Program-made: the position numbers and the translations under genes
Notes under the pieces: model-generated
Seen by the model: the letters and a program-made list of their open reading frames with translations, nothing else
The model's database searches: none
What the model was told of the DNA's origin: nothing
Source of the DNA: Arion vulgaris
Taxonomy: Eukaryota; Mollusca; Gastropoda; Stylommatophora; Arionidae
Assembly (NCBI GenBank): GCA_020796225.1
Contig: CM036756.1
Location: forward strand, 65,645,152 to 65,709,151
Reading direction: 5' to 3'
Length of the DNA stretch: 64,000 bases
Shown here: in pieces, positions 12,121-23,807 of the stretch
How positions within the stretch are numbered: the stretch's first letter is position 1
Layout: each line of letters opens with the position of its first letter

Positions 12121-12316
12121 AAAATTATTTAGAAAAGATTAAAAATAAACTTCCTACAAAAATATCGTCACCATCTTCAAAATTACATCGGGACCCCTCA
12201 CCGGCGCTACGGAGTTTGTGCACTACAGCTGAGATCGTCTATGTAAGAAAGCGATCGAAGCACAGATGATTACATATCAAAGTGCAATGATGATGATCCT
12301 ATCAATCAATCAATCA
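12121..12316 (+). repeat. SINE-3, 3' part with (AATC)n tail
   Basis: From AAAATTATTTAGAAAAGATT onward this matches the 3' half of SINE-3, including ACATCGGGACCCCTCACCGG and GTAAGAAAGCGATCGAAG, and it ends in TCAATCAATCAATC. It is the second half of the element whose head is at 10917. Confidence 0.85.
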
Positions 12317-13852
12317 TCGAGACTAAGTACAATGCTTTCTACCGTACCCAGTACATCACATCGCCGCAGTAAGGGTACAAGAAGAACATCAGAAATAATA
12401 AGGTCATTACGTTGTCATGGGATTTACAACTGTTAAGCTACAACAATGTGGGTCTTTTACAATTTCAACTTGTGCCTATTCGGATTTGCTATTCCTTCTA
12501 CTAATCACAAGTAGTACATGCGGCTCTTTTCGATAGAAACAGTCTATCACACAGCAATGTACACTTCAGAGCCATGTCTTGGAGTGTGTGTTATATAAGT
12601 TCATTTCACACACAGCCAACTATATTATTGGGCGCATAACTTACCGGGAACCCTGACCTTGTTTGAATTGTGGGGGCTGGATATTGTATATGTTTGATAG
12701 AACACTGCAAGCTCTTTTACAATTTTACTTAATTCTATGAGTCTATGGTTATTTATTGAGTACAAAGGATCTCAGCTGGAACTCGATGTCTGAGATGTCG
12801 ATATAGGAAATCTTCAATCCGCTACTCTGATACACTGAGATCGTGTTCGACTGATATGCAAGCACATCTCATACTAATCCCAACAACTAATTAAAATGCT
12901 TCTACAGCTTTTTATATCTTCCTTTTACGAAATCTACCCACTTTGCTAGACTGCAACGGTGCAGCTTGTTTCATTGTCACAATGTGGAGGATGAGTTTGG
13001 TATTTATCAGCACTGGACCGCTGAACTTGACACTAAATTCGGTCAATAATATCCCTTGCGTTTTCGGCCCATAAATGCAAGAAATGTGGCTAAATCTATG
13101 CCTATGGTTAGTTTATTCTACACATATCATCTACTCCAAGCAACAAGGTATATGTTGATGACAACTAATTTAAGAGATTATTTTTTTTTATTACATTCTT
13201 TTGCAATTGAGGCTGATGTCATTTACAAAGTAGCAAATTATCAACAGCTGCAAAACGATAACTGATGTGGTATACAGAGAAGATACACACGATAATATAG
13301 CATGCACAAACCATTAAACAAAACAAAAATTCAATTTCAATAAATTGTAGCTGTTATAGTCTGAACAGAAAGCATTATAGAGTATACGAATACCGAAAGA
13401 ACATCATCTTAGAGACTACTCGATATCAGAGCATTAATCATGAATTATCTAAGTGAAAGATAAATTATCAAAACTCAGAAGATAAATGTGTGCCATCTAC
13501 GTTCTAGATTTGACTTACTATTCTGAGTCATGAACTATGACAGTAGATCATAAAGCCAGTGCTAAAACTTCCAAATGATATATTTTCCCAAGATAATTCA
13601 ATTAACACGAAGAAACAAGCTTTGCAGTTAGTCTGTTTGTCAAGATCTTAATACTCAATCGCTACAATCAGTACTGAAGACGTTTACATTGCAATGCTAT
13701 ACCGCTACTATTCTTCTACAATAATCCAGCGGTAACTGCGCTCTTGCACTTCAACCCAATGCTTGGTAAAAGTAATTACATAGTGTTAAAGAGCTATTAT
13801 GTTTCTAGTGTACTACTCACCCCAGACAAGAATAATAATTGAACAGTCATAG
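12317..13852. other. Unassigned spacer
   Basis: About 1.5 kb of AT-rich sequence with only short open frames and no motif, array or repeat that I recognise. Confidence 0.35.
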
Positions 13853-13860
13853 CTCTAGAG

Positions 13861-14322
13861 CAGCGTTTCCAAAAGTGGGGAAGTACCCCAGTGGGCGGTG
13901 AAGCGTTCTTGGGGGGCGGTAGTGGGTTCAGAAGAATTTGGGGGGCGTTCAGGCAATTAGGGGTCAGTGGCTCCTTAAAGAAGAAATTAATAATAAATAT
14001 TTTTAAATAAATTATTTTCGTGATTTTTGTGATTGAATAATCGTTTAAAATTTGAATTCTGCCTTTTAATTCATCTTATGCCGTCATATACGATCCTTTT
14101 TTTCATCAATTTTCGATTTCTTGCATATAATCATTTGAAAATTGACCATGTATTACTCGAAATATATATCAATTTTCTATGTCAAAGACAAAATATAGCA
14201 TGTATATATGTAGGTGGGTGGACGCTGGCAAACTGTTATAATATGGAGGTTGGGGGTGGGGGTCGTTGCAAAAGTTATGTTGTGCAAGTAGACGGTGGGC
14301 CGAAACAGTTTGGGAATCTATG
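13861..14322 (+). mobile_element. hAT-MITE-1, copy A (left arm of an inverted pair)
   Basis: The element runs from CAGCGTTTCCAAAAGTGG to TTTGGGAATCTATG. Its ends are imperfect inverted repeats of the form CANNGNTTCCCAAA. The 8 bp before it are CTCTAGAG (13853-13860); GCCTAGAG lies at its right end. It encodes no protein. Internal sequence matches the copies at 25.2, 46.6 and 60.5 kb. Confidence 0.85.
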
Positions 14323-14564
14323 CCTAGAGCATAGATTCCCAAACTTTCGCCCACCGCCCACTGCACAACATAATCTTGTAACGCCCCTAGACATTGCAAC
14401 GGTTTGCCAACGCTGCTCCTTCTCCCCCCACCCCCACCCCACCCACCCACATATATACATGCTCTACTTGCCCTTTGACACAGAAAATTGATATATATTT
14501 CTGTCATACATAGTCAGAAATAGAAAATTTATGACAAGATGGATCGTGTAAGATGGGCATAAGA

Positions 14565-17412
14565 CAGTGATGGGCAAACTTTCCAAGAGGAGGGCCAGAT
14601 AAAATTAAAAATATCCAGACGGGCGGAAAAAAAAAACAGATTTTTTAAGTGTTAAACTTTATTTTTGACTTTTAAATCATACACAACTTATATTATAATA
14701 TGCTACAAAAATGTTACATAAATTGATTATTCTTTAGATGAGTATGAAGGCGTATGTGACAGATGAAACTGTGACTGAGCTTCTAAAAGTTGTTCATAAT
14801 GTGGTAGAAACTGGGATGAGCTGATTCGCATTAGTGAAGCTAAATGGTCGTCAGTCAATCGGTTTTTAACGCTGTTTTTACGAAGCTTCATGGTAGAAAA
14901 CACCTGTTCACAGATGTAGGAAGATGCAAACATCGCAATTATTTTCTGAGCATGAGATTTCAGGTTTGGAAAACTCGATTTTGGCAGGGCCTTTAGAACT
15001 CAACTTTAGAAAAGTTAAGAAATAATTGCTTCCATTCAGTGTTACACTGCAAATCAATCAGTTCCAGCTGCAATTCTGGTTTGACTGATCCACAATCCAC
15101 ATTAAATGGCATGCTAAAAATCTCCAGGTCCTGTTCAATAACCTTGAAGTCTTGGAATCTTCGTTCAAATTCTTCATGGAGACATTTCACGCTTTTCTCA
15201 TAGCTCCTAAGTTTATCTTCCGTAACTGCAATAGTTTTTAGTCTTGGAAAATGAGTAAAGTCTTTCTTGACTAGTTGTTTGGAAAATAGATCCAATTGCA
15301 TTTTGAAAACCCTGATATGACTCCAAATATCATGGATTAATTGATTTCTTCCCTGGAGTTTAAGGTTCAATTTATTGATGTGACTGAGAAGATCTGTAAA
15401 AAAATGCAAAATCCGAAAGCCATACAATATCTTTCAAATGTTCACATTCATCCATTCCTTTTTCTTCCATGAAAGATATTATTTCGTCATTTAGATCCCA
15501 AACTCGTTCAAAAACCCGTCCTGCACTGAGCCACCTTACTTTAGTGTAGTAAAGTACATCAGAATATTCAGACTGCAATGAGTTAAGAAACTCTCGAAAT
15601 TGACTATGATTGAGTGCTCGTGAACGAATGTTGTTAACAAGCTTAATAACAACATCAAGTACATGTTTCATGTCTAGAGCAGATTTTCACAGAGCTTCTT
15701 GATGTATGACACAATGAAGAAACACAACTTCGTTCCCAGAAAATGATTCCTTGAATATGCCTACAAAACCAGATTTCCTTGGTCATATTCGGTGCTCCAT
15801 CAGTAGTTATGTTACAAATATTGGTCAAAGGTACTTTCAAAGACGTGATAGTTTCTTGAAATTCTTGAAAATGTCTGATCCTTTTGTCGTTCCCTTCAAT
15901 GAACGCATGCAAGCTAATTCTTCAGTTACACAAAAGTTGTCATCAATTCAACTTATAAATATCAGTAACTGAGCTGTGTCAGTTATGTCCGTACTTTCAT
16001 CCAACGCAAAAGAACAAAATTTAAATTCGCTTATCTTTGATTCTAGTTGCCAGACTAATTGCTTGTCAATTACTTCAATTCTAGAAGAAATTGTTTTTCG
16101 AGACAAACTTACTGTCACAAAATCCTTTATTTTGTCAGGATACAAGATAGTCACACACTTGGAGCATACAAGTTTTACAAATTCACATCAGAAAATGCTT
16201 TGTTACTTTTTGCAATATTGTATGCAACAACGTAACTTGCATGTGTAGCTAGATTTTGAGAACAGCATTGTTTTGTAAAAATATTTTGCTGACCTGACAG
16301 TTTTTTTACGTAGAGCTCCTGCTTTTTGCTTCCGTTCTTCTTCGGTCATAGTTTCATAAGTGGCGTTCTTATGTTTTGTCATGAAGTGTCGTGAGAGGTT
16401 GAACTCCTTGAATACTGCTACAGCTTCATTGCAAATGAGGCACACAGGTTTATCCCTAATGGGCGTGAAAAGTATTTCCATGTCAACTCATCTTTAAAAC
16501 ACGACATTCTGAATCAACTTTACGTTTTTACTTGCCATTGTAACGATCAAAATGTCAAAAACACTATCAACAAAGCAAAACTATAGAAACACAAGCCAGA
16601 CACACAGCTGCAGATGGCGAATCGACGATACCTGACTGTCCAAAGGTCCGAACTACACTGACGTTTGACCTTGAGATCAGACGAAACAAAAATAGTAGAA
16701 CCCGATTCGTTCCGAACTTAGCCGAGCAACACACGCGCGTCGGCTCTCGGTATATGACAAAATATTCGAGAACTAATTATTTGTTCGGCTATTAATCCAT
16801 TCATTCGGCAAGAAAAATCAGCATTTAAGTCATTTGCACAACAAACAATGTTTTCATCAGCAATAAATAAAAAAATAAGCGCAACACTTGTTTTACAAAC
16901 GCAACAAAATAATTAATTAACCTGCAGAATTGTTATTTGACCGGCAGGAAAAATTAATTGATAAACAATATTTTATAAACCTATCATTAAGAGTAAATTA
17001 AAACAAAATACTAAATCAAAATTGACTTTAGTACAGTTTGAAGTTTACTTCTCTTGCTATGAGCAAAGACATTGTTGTTTTTCTTTTTTTTATATAAATT
17101 ATTTAATGATGATTGATGATTGATTTAATTTAGTAGAAGCAAATATGAGATTTCTCAAATTACCTAAAATGGAATGCCGATAACAAATTTCTTTCATAAG
17201 AAAGTCTGCATCTTCTATTGTTTTACAGACTACTAAAAACTATCTTAAGAATAAAATATCTTAAGGTTCAGTTGATGCTAAATTAGAAATACAAATAGAT
17301 CGTGTGTTTTGTTTGTATTTTATTTATAGTGTTATTCAAAACCATGTCGCGCACCGGATTGACTACCCGAAGGCTCGCACTTGGCCCATGGGCCGTACTT
17401 TGCCTATCACTG
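14565..17412 (-). mobile_element. Complete hAT (Charlie/Buster-like) element with perfect 8-bp target duplication
   Basis: The element runs from CAGTGATGGGCAAACTTTCC to TACTTTGCCTATCACTG. The inverted ends CAGTGATGGGCAAA / CAGTGATAGGCAAAG have the form seen in animal hAT elements whose ends read CAGnGGTGGGCAAAC. The 8-bp sequence GCATAAGA is present exactly on both sides (14557-14564 and 17413-17420) and fits the nnnTAnnn duplication reported for Buster-type hATs. It inserted into hAT-MITE-1 copy B. The transposase is on the minus strand (14727-16481). Confidence 0.92.
14727..16481 (-). pseudogene. hAT transposase, GTF2IRD2/ZBED-like, broken by frameshifts
   Basis: DDE transposase that would cut and paste its hAT element. 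The N-terminal piece (16203-16481) begins MEILFTPIRDKPVCLICN, and C-x2-C with H-x4-H (RHFMTKHK) form a BED-type zinc finger. The next piece (15948-16154) ends FALDESTDITDTAQLLIFIS, holding the first catalytic Asp. Then (15655-15912) ICNITTDGAPNMT carries the second Asp, and a C-x2-H motif follows in another frame (LHCVIHQEALC). Piece 15372-15671 reads VRWLSAGRVFERVWDLNDE, and piece 14993-15427 includes LNLKLQGRNQLIHDIWSH. The last piece (14727-14933) ends near RLTDDHLASLMRI, the hAT dimerisation region. Order and wording match the transposase family from which vertebrate GTF2IRD2 was domesticated. At least five frame changes or stops separate the pieces, so it is not functional as read. Confidence 0.88.
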
Positions 17413-17861
17413 GCATAAGATGAATAAAATGCAGAATTCACATTTTAAATGATTGTTCAATCGCAAAATCACGAAAATAATTTTATTTTAAAATATTTGT
17501 TATTAATTTTTTCTTTACGGAGCCACTGATCCCTAATCACCTGAACACCCCCCTAATTCTTCTGACCCCCTATCGCCCCGCTTCAGCGCCCATTGAGGGG
17601 GGCGGTACCGCCCACTTTGAGAAAAGCTGCCCTAGAGGATGAAGACTCTTATGCGTTGTCTAGTGGTGTAGTACCTGAGGTAAGATTCACTGTTCTCATC
17701 CCAGTCACTAAACTGCCTGCTTTCATTCCGTGCTTTGTTAAACTCTGTGTATGTATACAAATGTTCATGGCAAGAAGAGCACCACGTCCTTGGTAAATGC
17801 CCTTTTACCTTAGATGCCAGTTTCAAACAAACTCCATATAATGGTTCTCTATCCTCATGTC

Positions 17862-18058
17862 CGCCCGCCTGCCCAGCGTGTTCGTAGCACGTTGGACGAC
17901 GGGTGACAAGCCCTCTGTGAGTGCGGTTCAATTCCGCGGGCTGGCAGAAAAAGTTCTCTAGATTTACGGTTTTCGTGGCACCGAACCGAAGGGTTACGAT
18001 GTCCATGGCATTGAGCCGAAGAGCTGTAAAGCTCAAGTGCTTCTGGATTGGAAAAAAA
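17862..18058 (+). repeat. SINE-2, full length, with 11-bp target duplication
   Basis: Flanked by ATCCTCATGTC (17851-17861) and ATCCTCATATC (18059-18069). The 5' head (GCCTGCCCAGCGTGTTCG to GTGCGGTTCAATTCCGCG) looks tRNA-derived with an A-box-like and a clear B-box-like block. The body contains GGTTACGATGTCCATGGCA and GAGCTGTAAAGCTCAAGTGC, and it ends in poly(A). Length is 197 bp. Confidence 0.85.
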
Positions 18059-18231
18059 ATCCTCATATCTAGTCAGTATCACACTGTCTTCTTACCAACT
18101 ACAGAGAGTAGATGAGTATTGTCAGATCGGACGCCAACTTGTACAGAAAGATAAGTTACTGGTAAGATGGGTTTCAAAAACAGAAAATCTTACTTTATAG
18201 TACCACATCTAATCAGTTATATTGTAACATG

Positions 18232-18725
18232 GTGCTCGGTCTTGGGTCTTGTTGATCATAGGCTAGACCGCCAGAGCTAGTTCTTGGGTCTTGTTGGTCA
18301 TAGACGAGACCGCCAGAGCTAGTTCTTGGGTCTTATTGATCATAGGCTAGACCGCCAGAGCTAGTTCTTGGGTCTTATTGATCATAGGCTAGACCGCCAA
18401 AGCTAGTTCTTGGGTCTTGTTGGTTATAGACGAGACCGCCAGAGCTAGTTCTTGGGTCTTATTGATCATAGGCTAGACCGCCAGAGCTAGTTCTTGGTCT
18501 TATTGATCATAGCAGACCGCAGAGCTAGTTCTTGGGTCTTGTTGGTCATAAACAAGACCGCCAGAGCTAGGTCTTGTTGGTCATAGGCGAGACCACCAGA
18601 GCTAGATCTTGTGTCTTGTTGGTCATAAGAGAGACCACCAGCGCTAGATCTTGGGTCTTGTTGGTTACAGGTGAGACTATCAGAGCTAGATCTTGGGTCT
18701 TGTTGGCCACAGGTGAGACCACCAG
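18232..18725. repeat. 42-bp minisatellite, about 12 copies
   Basis: The unit contains CTTGGGTCTTGTTGGTCATA followed by GAGACCGCCAGAGCTAG. Copies alternate between TTGATCATAGGC and TTGGTCATAGAC variants, and diverge further toward the right end. Confidence 0.95.
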
Positions 18726-19847
18726 AACTGCCACATGTCAGATCACCACTATAATGATGTAGTATCTAACAGTAAACAATAACCAAATGTCTGAGGTTAT
18801 CCTCTCTGTGTGAAGTCGTGGTGTTCTCGGTAAAAGATAAGCAGCTGACGATATGACGGAAAACAATTACATAACAGCTTTACGAAAGCAAGAACGTTGA
18901 TACATAAACACAAAGCGACGTTTCCACCAGTATGTCTTCATCACATTTAACGACACAATTTATAACTTAATATGTTAATTGATTAACTAGTATCTGACGA
19001 ATGAAAGATGATGAAGCTTTAGAAAGAATAGGAAAAGAGTACCTCCCTGATGTACTAAAAGATGATAATCTGCTTCTGTGCGTAACTCAATTCCGTTCAT
19101 ATATTGCAAAGCACGTAAAACAAAGTACTGTAGTTTTACAAAATACAATGACAATACACAGCAGCGTTTCGACCAAAAAGCCTTTATCAAGCAAAACGAT
19201 ACAACAAACCTGACGAATAACTCATAAAATTATATATAGACTTTAACAAAGATATAGCATAAATAAGTTATACATAGCTTTACTGCAGTCTCCATCTATA
19301 TTCATATATTGCATTACTATTTCCTTATTCTATTTCTAATCTTCGCTTACTTCATAATCTCTCCTTCCTTATAATCTAGTTAATTATATTACCACTCACT
19401 TCTTTGTTACGTTAGTTGTCATTGATAATGGCATATTGGTCGATACGTCGGTTTTGTGTTTATTTATCATATGCCTTTGCTTTCCTGGAACTGCTGTTTA
19501 CCTGTTTTCGTTTCCAGAGCTAGAATGGATAAACAATCGATTACCACGACATGCATGGAATGCTAGGAGCCAGAAATCTGATCTAGACATACAAAAATAA
19601 CTGACGTTTGATGAAAGAACAACACGAAGCATTCCCTGACGGGTAGAAGATTGTTCTGGATGCGGAGCAGAAATAAGGCATTGGATCGTGCGGTAGTATA
19701 TGTGGATTAGATCTACACTCTAGTAAAGGGCAGAGGTTAAGTCAAATATTTCTTTTTAAATCATTAACAATTTGATTATGCGAAATATATTATGTGCGAA
19801 TATTATTCGATATCATTAACTTTTCTCTTGTAATGAAAAGCAAATAT
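18726..19847. other. Unassigned spacer with a small dispersed repeat
   Basis: Positions about 19115-19200 (AAAGTACTGTAGTTTTACAA and following) match, in inverse orientation, about 27150-27235. Both copies are fragments of an unidentified dispersed repeat. Nothing else was recognised. Confidence 0.4.
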
Positions 19848-20290
19848 GATTGATTGATTGATAAGACCATCCTCATTGCACTTCTGTGAGTAGCCATGTG
19901 TGCTTCGATCTCTTTCTTACACAGGAAAGTCTCAGCGGCAGTGTACGAACTCCGTAGCACCGGCGAGGGTCCCCAATGTAATATAGAAGATGGAAAAGAT
20001 ATTTTGTAGGAATTTTAGTTATAATCTTTTCTAAAGAATGTTGTCCGGGCAGCGGCTTTCTAGTCTACTCTTCTCGATTTTCAACTGCCTATGGTTCTTT
20101 TACGTTCTCAAATTGAACACGGGACTTACATTTTTTATCGTCTGTCTCCGATAAGACTAGGAACTCGATATCACCTACACTGAGATCAGGGGTCTCTAGC
20201 AAAAAAGTCTGATGGCTCTACGAGGGAGCGAAGCTGGTATCCTTGGCACGAGAGACGAGCACCTAGCCTCTACGTCACAGAAACCCCTTC
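19848..20290 (-). repeat. SINE-3, full length
   Basis: On the minus strand it begins at about 20290 with a tRNA-like head: TAGAGGCTAGGTGCTCGTCT is the A-box part and CCAGCTTCGCTCCCTCGTA the B-box part. The body includes GATATCGAGTTCCTAGTCTT, the middle TGTTCAATTTGAGAACGTAA and ACATTGGGGACCCTCGCCGG. It ends at the left in (AATC)n, seen as TGATTGATTGATTGAT at 19848-19863. Length is about 443 bp, like the copy at 57 kb. Confidence 0.85.
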
Positions 20291-20679
20291 AGCGGGGAAG
20301 GGGGAGGTGGATAACACGCTTCTCTAGTAACCGCGTCACGTGAAATAAAAATAACAATTTAAAACTAATTTTATTTGTCCATTCTAAACCATTTCAGAAT
20401 CCTACCAAGAACGTCTATCTGAACAATTTTTCTATTAATTTCCAGCTTGCTGAGTATATCCTGAGTAAATACACCACTATCTTACACATCACTTTAACTA
20501 ATGAAATAATTCACACAAGTTTGTTACAAGTTACCTTATTGTAATCTCTGTTACATTTCTCCATTGATATTTCGTCTGGAAACAAGTTTTATTTTCTCAT
20601 AAATCTCATTTTCTCAGGAACTAATTTAACAAGTTATCAAGTGCCACGCCGACATAGGCTATCATGTATCGCCATAACT

Positions 20680-20712
<33 letters not shown>

Positions 20713-22049
20713 CCGCTTGTTTTGTTCGTAAGGACGCTTGTATTGCTAGGCTAGGCGAAGGGTGTCGTAGGAAATGAGGGTAAGTGGTTCGAATCTTGTG
20801 TTTTTATCTATTTGTTTTTTCGGAAGCTTTTAATACTTTTACACCGTTTATTTGTTGATCTCTCTTCCAGTTGGAGTTTATCAGTTCTGACACTAATTTC
20901 TAGTCGAGCAATGATGCCAGACCATATTCAACATTTTCTTACTCTTGTCTTCCATGATTCTCCTTCCTTATATCGTTGTAATAAGGACTCTTTTCGAAAA
21001 TTAATATTTTAAAATGTCCCTTCACACACTCACCCTGCTAATACCCAATTGCTTCTTATATTCAATATAATACATAATGAAATTGCTATTATTGTTATGA
21101 AAAAATATTTGTAAACAATGATAACGCATGTTAATGACATTACTGCGGTTTTCAAAATTTGCTTGAACTCCTGGAAGTAATTAATATTTTTGATAAATTT
21201 TTGTAAGTGTTTCTTGGTAAAATAATAGTGAAACCTATCATTGCTTTGTTAGAAAATATTTGCTGACAAAACAAATATATTGGTAATTTTGGTATTTATT
21301 TAAAGCAGAAGAAACAAAATATTTTTCTAAATAATCTACTGAATATTGTCAACACTTTTCTTTACTGCTGACATAGTGTCAATGTGCGTGTAACATCACT
21401 GAAAACACATCTACACTTTGTAAAGTGTCGTCACTGATTGAGTATTTCTACACTGGAAACATCTAAATATGTGTTATAGTCTGTTCAACAACTCATGCCA
21501 CATCCAGTGCGAATTGTAGCAAAACCATTGATTCTACAGTAGCGAAACTTTGCACCCAATCTTAGAATTATACCGACGCAAATGTCTGATGGAAGAAATT
21601 GCTATAGGAAACCTGGATTTTGTAATATAACGGTTTCCTTTGATGTTGGCAGCATATTTGGCGAGTCTGATACAGAATATTAGTTTTTACAATAAACGCA
21701 CCAATATGACATTTGATGTCAAGTCTCATTGAAAGGCGTATCATCCGAGCTCATACATGGGGGCCAATGTTATATTGCAATGGTGTCATGAAATAGACAA
21801 GAAATGTAGATTTAGTTGTATTATTGTTGTTTTAAAAAAAATAATTTACATTACAGTTAAAATTAGCTGCCATGTCATAATCGCATCCCCCTTTCCCGTC
21901 CAGGCTTGGGATTGGCAATGGCGGAGCTACTTGGACACGCTCTCTTCAAATCTCTATTTCTTCGGTACAATGTGCGTGTGTTAACATATGTGTAGGGAGG
22001 GGGTATCACTACAATAAAATAGTTCTTTACTCTGATTCTTGTATACTGT
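20291..22049. other. Unassigned spacer with a (TC)n microsatellite
   Basis: A (TC)n run occupies about 20686-20713. The rest is AT-rich with no long frame or known element. Confidence 0.4.
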
Positions 22050-22892
22050 GGTACAGATGACCCATATGTGCATGGGGTCAAATGTGCATTGGGACAACGC
22101 CGCGATAGGATTAGTGAGCTGGCACTAATCAAAATCCTACCCTACCTCAAGTTGGTGACCCTGGTAACAGACACATTGGTTCTTGTCTGGCTAAGTGGGT
22201 AGGGATCGATGGAGAGCTACTTTGGCGTGGGCAGGGATGCAGACGTAGTTACGTTGGATGAGATCCGCCTGCAACACAGACGAGCGGAATATCAGAGTGA
22301 CTATTAATGCACGTCTCTTCCGGCTGATAGGAAAAGCTGTACGGATAACCATAAAGGGATGAGAGGTGCATCCAGAGAAGAGACCTGGGCCCACGTGGAG
22401 CAAATCTTGGGCCCGAGATGAGTTGCATGTGGGTCCACATAGGGTGAAACTCGGAGCCCTGAGGTGGGGCACGAGTTGAGCCCAGTGGTCTAGAGGCTGG
22501 TAAATGTGAGCAAGGTGAGAACTGATGGAAATGTTGGGCCAAGCACCAGGACAGAGCGAGCACGCATGCCGACGATGCACAGGTGAGCCCACCGGTGGGT
22601 AGACGTGCATGGCGCTGATGGTGAGGGAGCGTGGCAGATGTAATGGTGAGCGGACCAACAAAAGGTGCAGAAAAACTGGAAAGCCCAGCAGAGGCTTGAA
22701 TGCAGTGGCGTTTCCGCTCGCAGCGTACTACTACTGCCTTGTAGTTAGATTGGGGACAATCAAAAGCTAGTGGAGCAAACCGTACACAAAACTGGACGGA
22801 AGGAAAACCAAGTAGTCCACAAAAGACCGGCAATCTGGGCAGATGACGTTCAACAGACCGAGAGGGTAGATCGTCTAAGGATCGCCACCTTA
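22050..22892. other. GC-rich, non-repetitive block of unknown nature
   Basis: Base composition rises clearly above the surroundings. Overlapping minus-strand frames of 156 and 194 residues (22191-22833) are open mainly because the block is GC-rich and look like shadow frames. On plus, a stretch reads DVVTLDEIRLQHRRAEYQSD before a stop. The right end (22725-22800, TGCCTTGTAGTTAGATTGGG) looks like a diverged copy of the repeat that follows. It may be the 5' part of a LINE, but I recognise no motif. Confidence 0.4.
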
Positions 22893-23036
22893 AAAAAAAA
22901 TAGCAGCCTGCTGCCTTGCAGTTTGGCTGGGGACAGTCAAAGGTTGACGGAGAGCGAACCCAGTAAACGCTGGTTGAAATCGGACACGTCGCCGCAGGAC
23001 ATGCACAAGAGCTTCAAATAGTACCGAAGATTGTGA
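22893..23036 (+). repeat. Dispersed repeat X, copy 1
   Basis: Shares TAGCAGCCTGCTGCCTTGCA, GGAGAGCGAACCCAGTAAACG and CACAAGAGCTTCAAATAG with 45.99-46.14 kb at roughly 80% by eye. An earlier diverged partial copy lies at about 22725-22800. It could be part of an unrecognised LINE. Confidence 0.65.
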
Positions 23037-23795
23037 CGTAAAACAAACGTTCTTGGCAAAGGCTGTTTATATATCACAATAAGAATGATAAAAATGGTAG
23101 AAAAAGAACGATCAGAGAGAGAGAGAGTGAGATTGCCTTTTGCGGAAATGCGCGTATAGTATTAATGACACTTTTTGCATTGTAACTTCAAACTCATTAG
23201 AAATGTGATATCAATGTTTGTTTTGAGAAGTTAACAATATGACCTAATAGCCTCACACTAATTTTGGTATACGCCTTTAACTAAAAGTTTGTGTCACACT
23301 TATGACGTTATTTAATTACTATGTTCAAGCCCGAGTTGATTTGGTGCGCAGAAAATGCAAGAATTGTTCAAAAAACCACGGATTTCGTTCTAAATGTTGC
23401 TAATTTTGTCGTCAATGTATTAAATGTCTGTAAACATTAGTTTTCTCTAACCATGCCAATGGACGCGTTAAATATATAGCACAAAGAAGGAAACTTTTAG
23501 ATGGTATGACTGTTTGAATGGCAAAAATATTTTGTAGCGTCGGGAACATGTGTAGTTTACATGCAAGTTTTCAAGTTATTTCATCAAATGGTTACAAAGA
23601 TACACATTTTTATCTGTGGGCATGACAAATTGAACGGACTATAAAAGTAAATCACAATTGCCATGGCACTGAAAGATATTTCCAATGTTCTCATTTCAAA
23701 GAGAGTTGAATAAAATGTCAGACGTAGTGTCTGTAACATCAACCTCAATGATGAAAAACGAGTCCGTGACATGAGAATGTGTAGGAACTGTTGTG
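23037..23795. other. Unassigned spacer with a cysteine-rich coding-like stretch
   Basis: At about 23349-23437 one plus frame reads RRKCKNCSKNHGFRSKCC, a stop, then FCRQCIKCL. The C-x2-C pairs recall the cysteine-rich tail of piggyBac-type transposases, but no catalytic part was found and the similarity is weak. Confidence 0.3.
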
Positions 23796-23807
23796 GACGG
23801 GAGTGAT

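Larger units (their letters stand above)
14330..17629 (-). mobile_element. hAT-MITE-1, copy B (inverted), interrupted by a complete hAT element
   Basis: It starts CATAGATTCCCAAACTTTCG and ends ACTTTGAGAAAAGCTG, the reverse complement of copy A. It is followed by CCCTAGAG (17630-17637), a near repeat of the CTCTAGAG left of copy A. Removing the inner element (14565-17412) and one 8-bp duplication leaves 444 bp, close to the 445 bp of the clean copy at 60469-60913. Copies A and B are therefore two inverted elements separated and flanked by three versions of one target sequence. Confidence 0.85.

Noticed and set aside
14033..14507. 152- and 112-residue frames within the MITE pair
   Set aside because: They lie in non-coding hAT-MITE-1 sequence and are not preserved in the other copies.
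22191..22833. Overlapping 156- and 194-residue minus frames
   Set aside because: Two frames open over the same GC-rich block, with no motif; composition explains the lack of stops.
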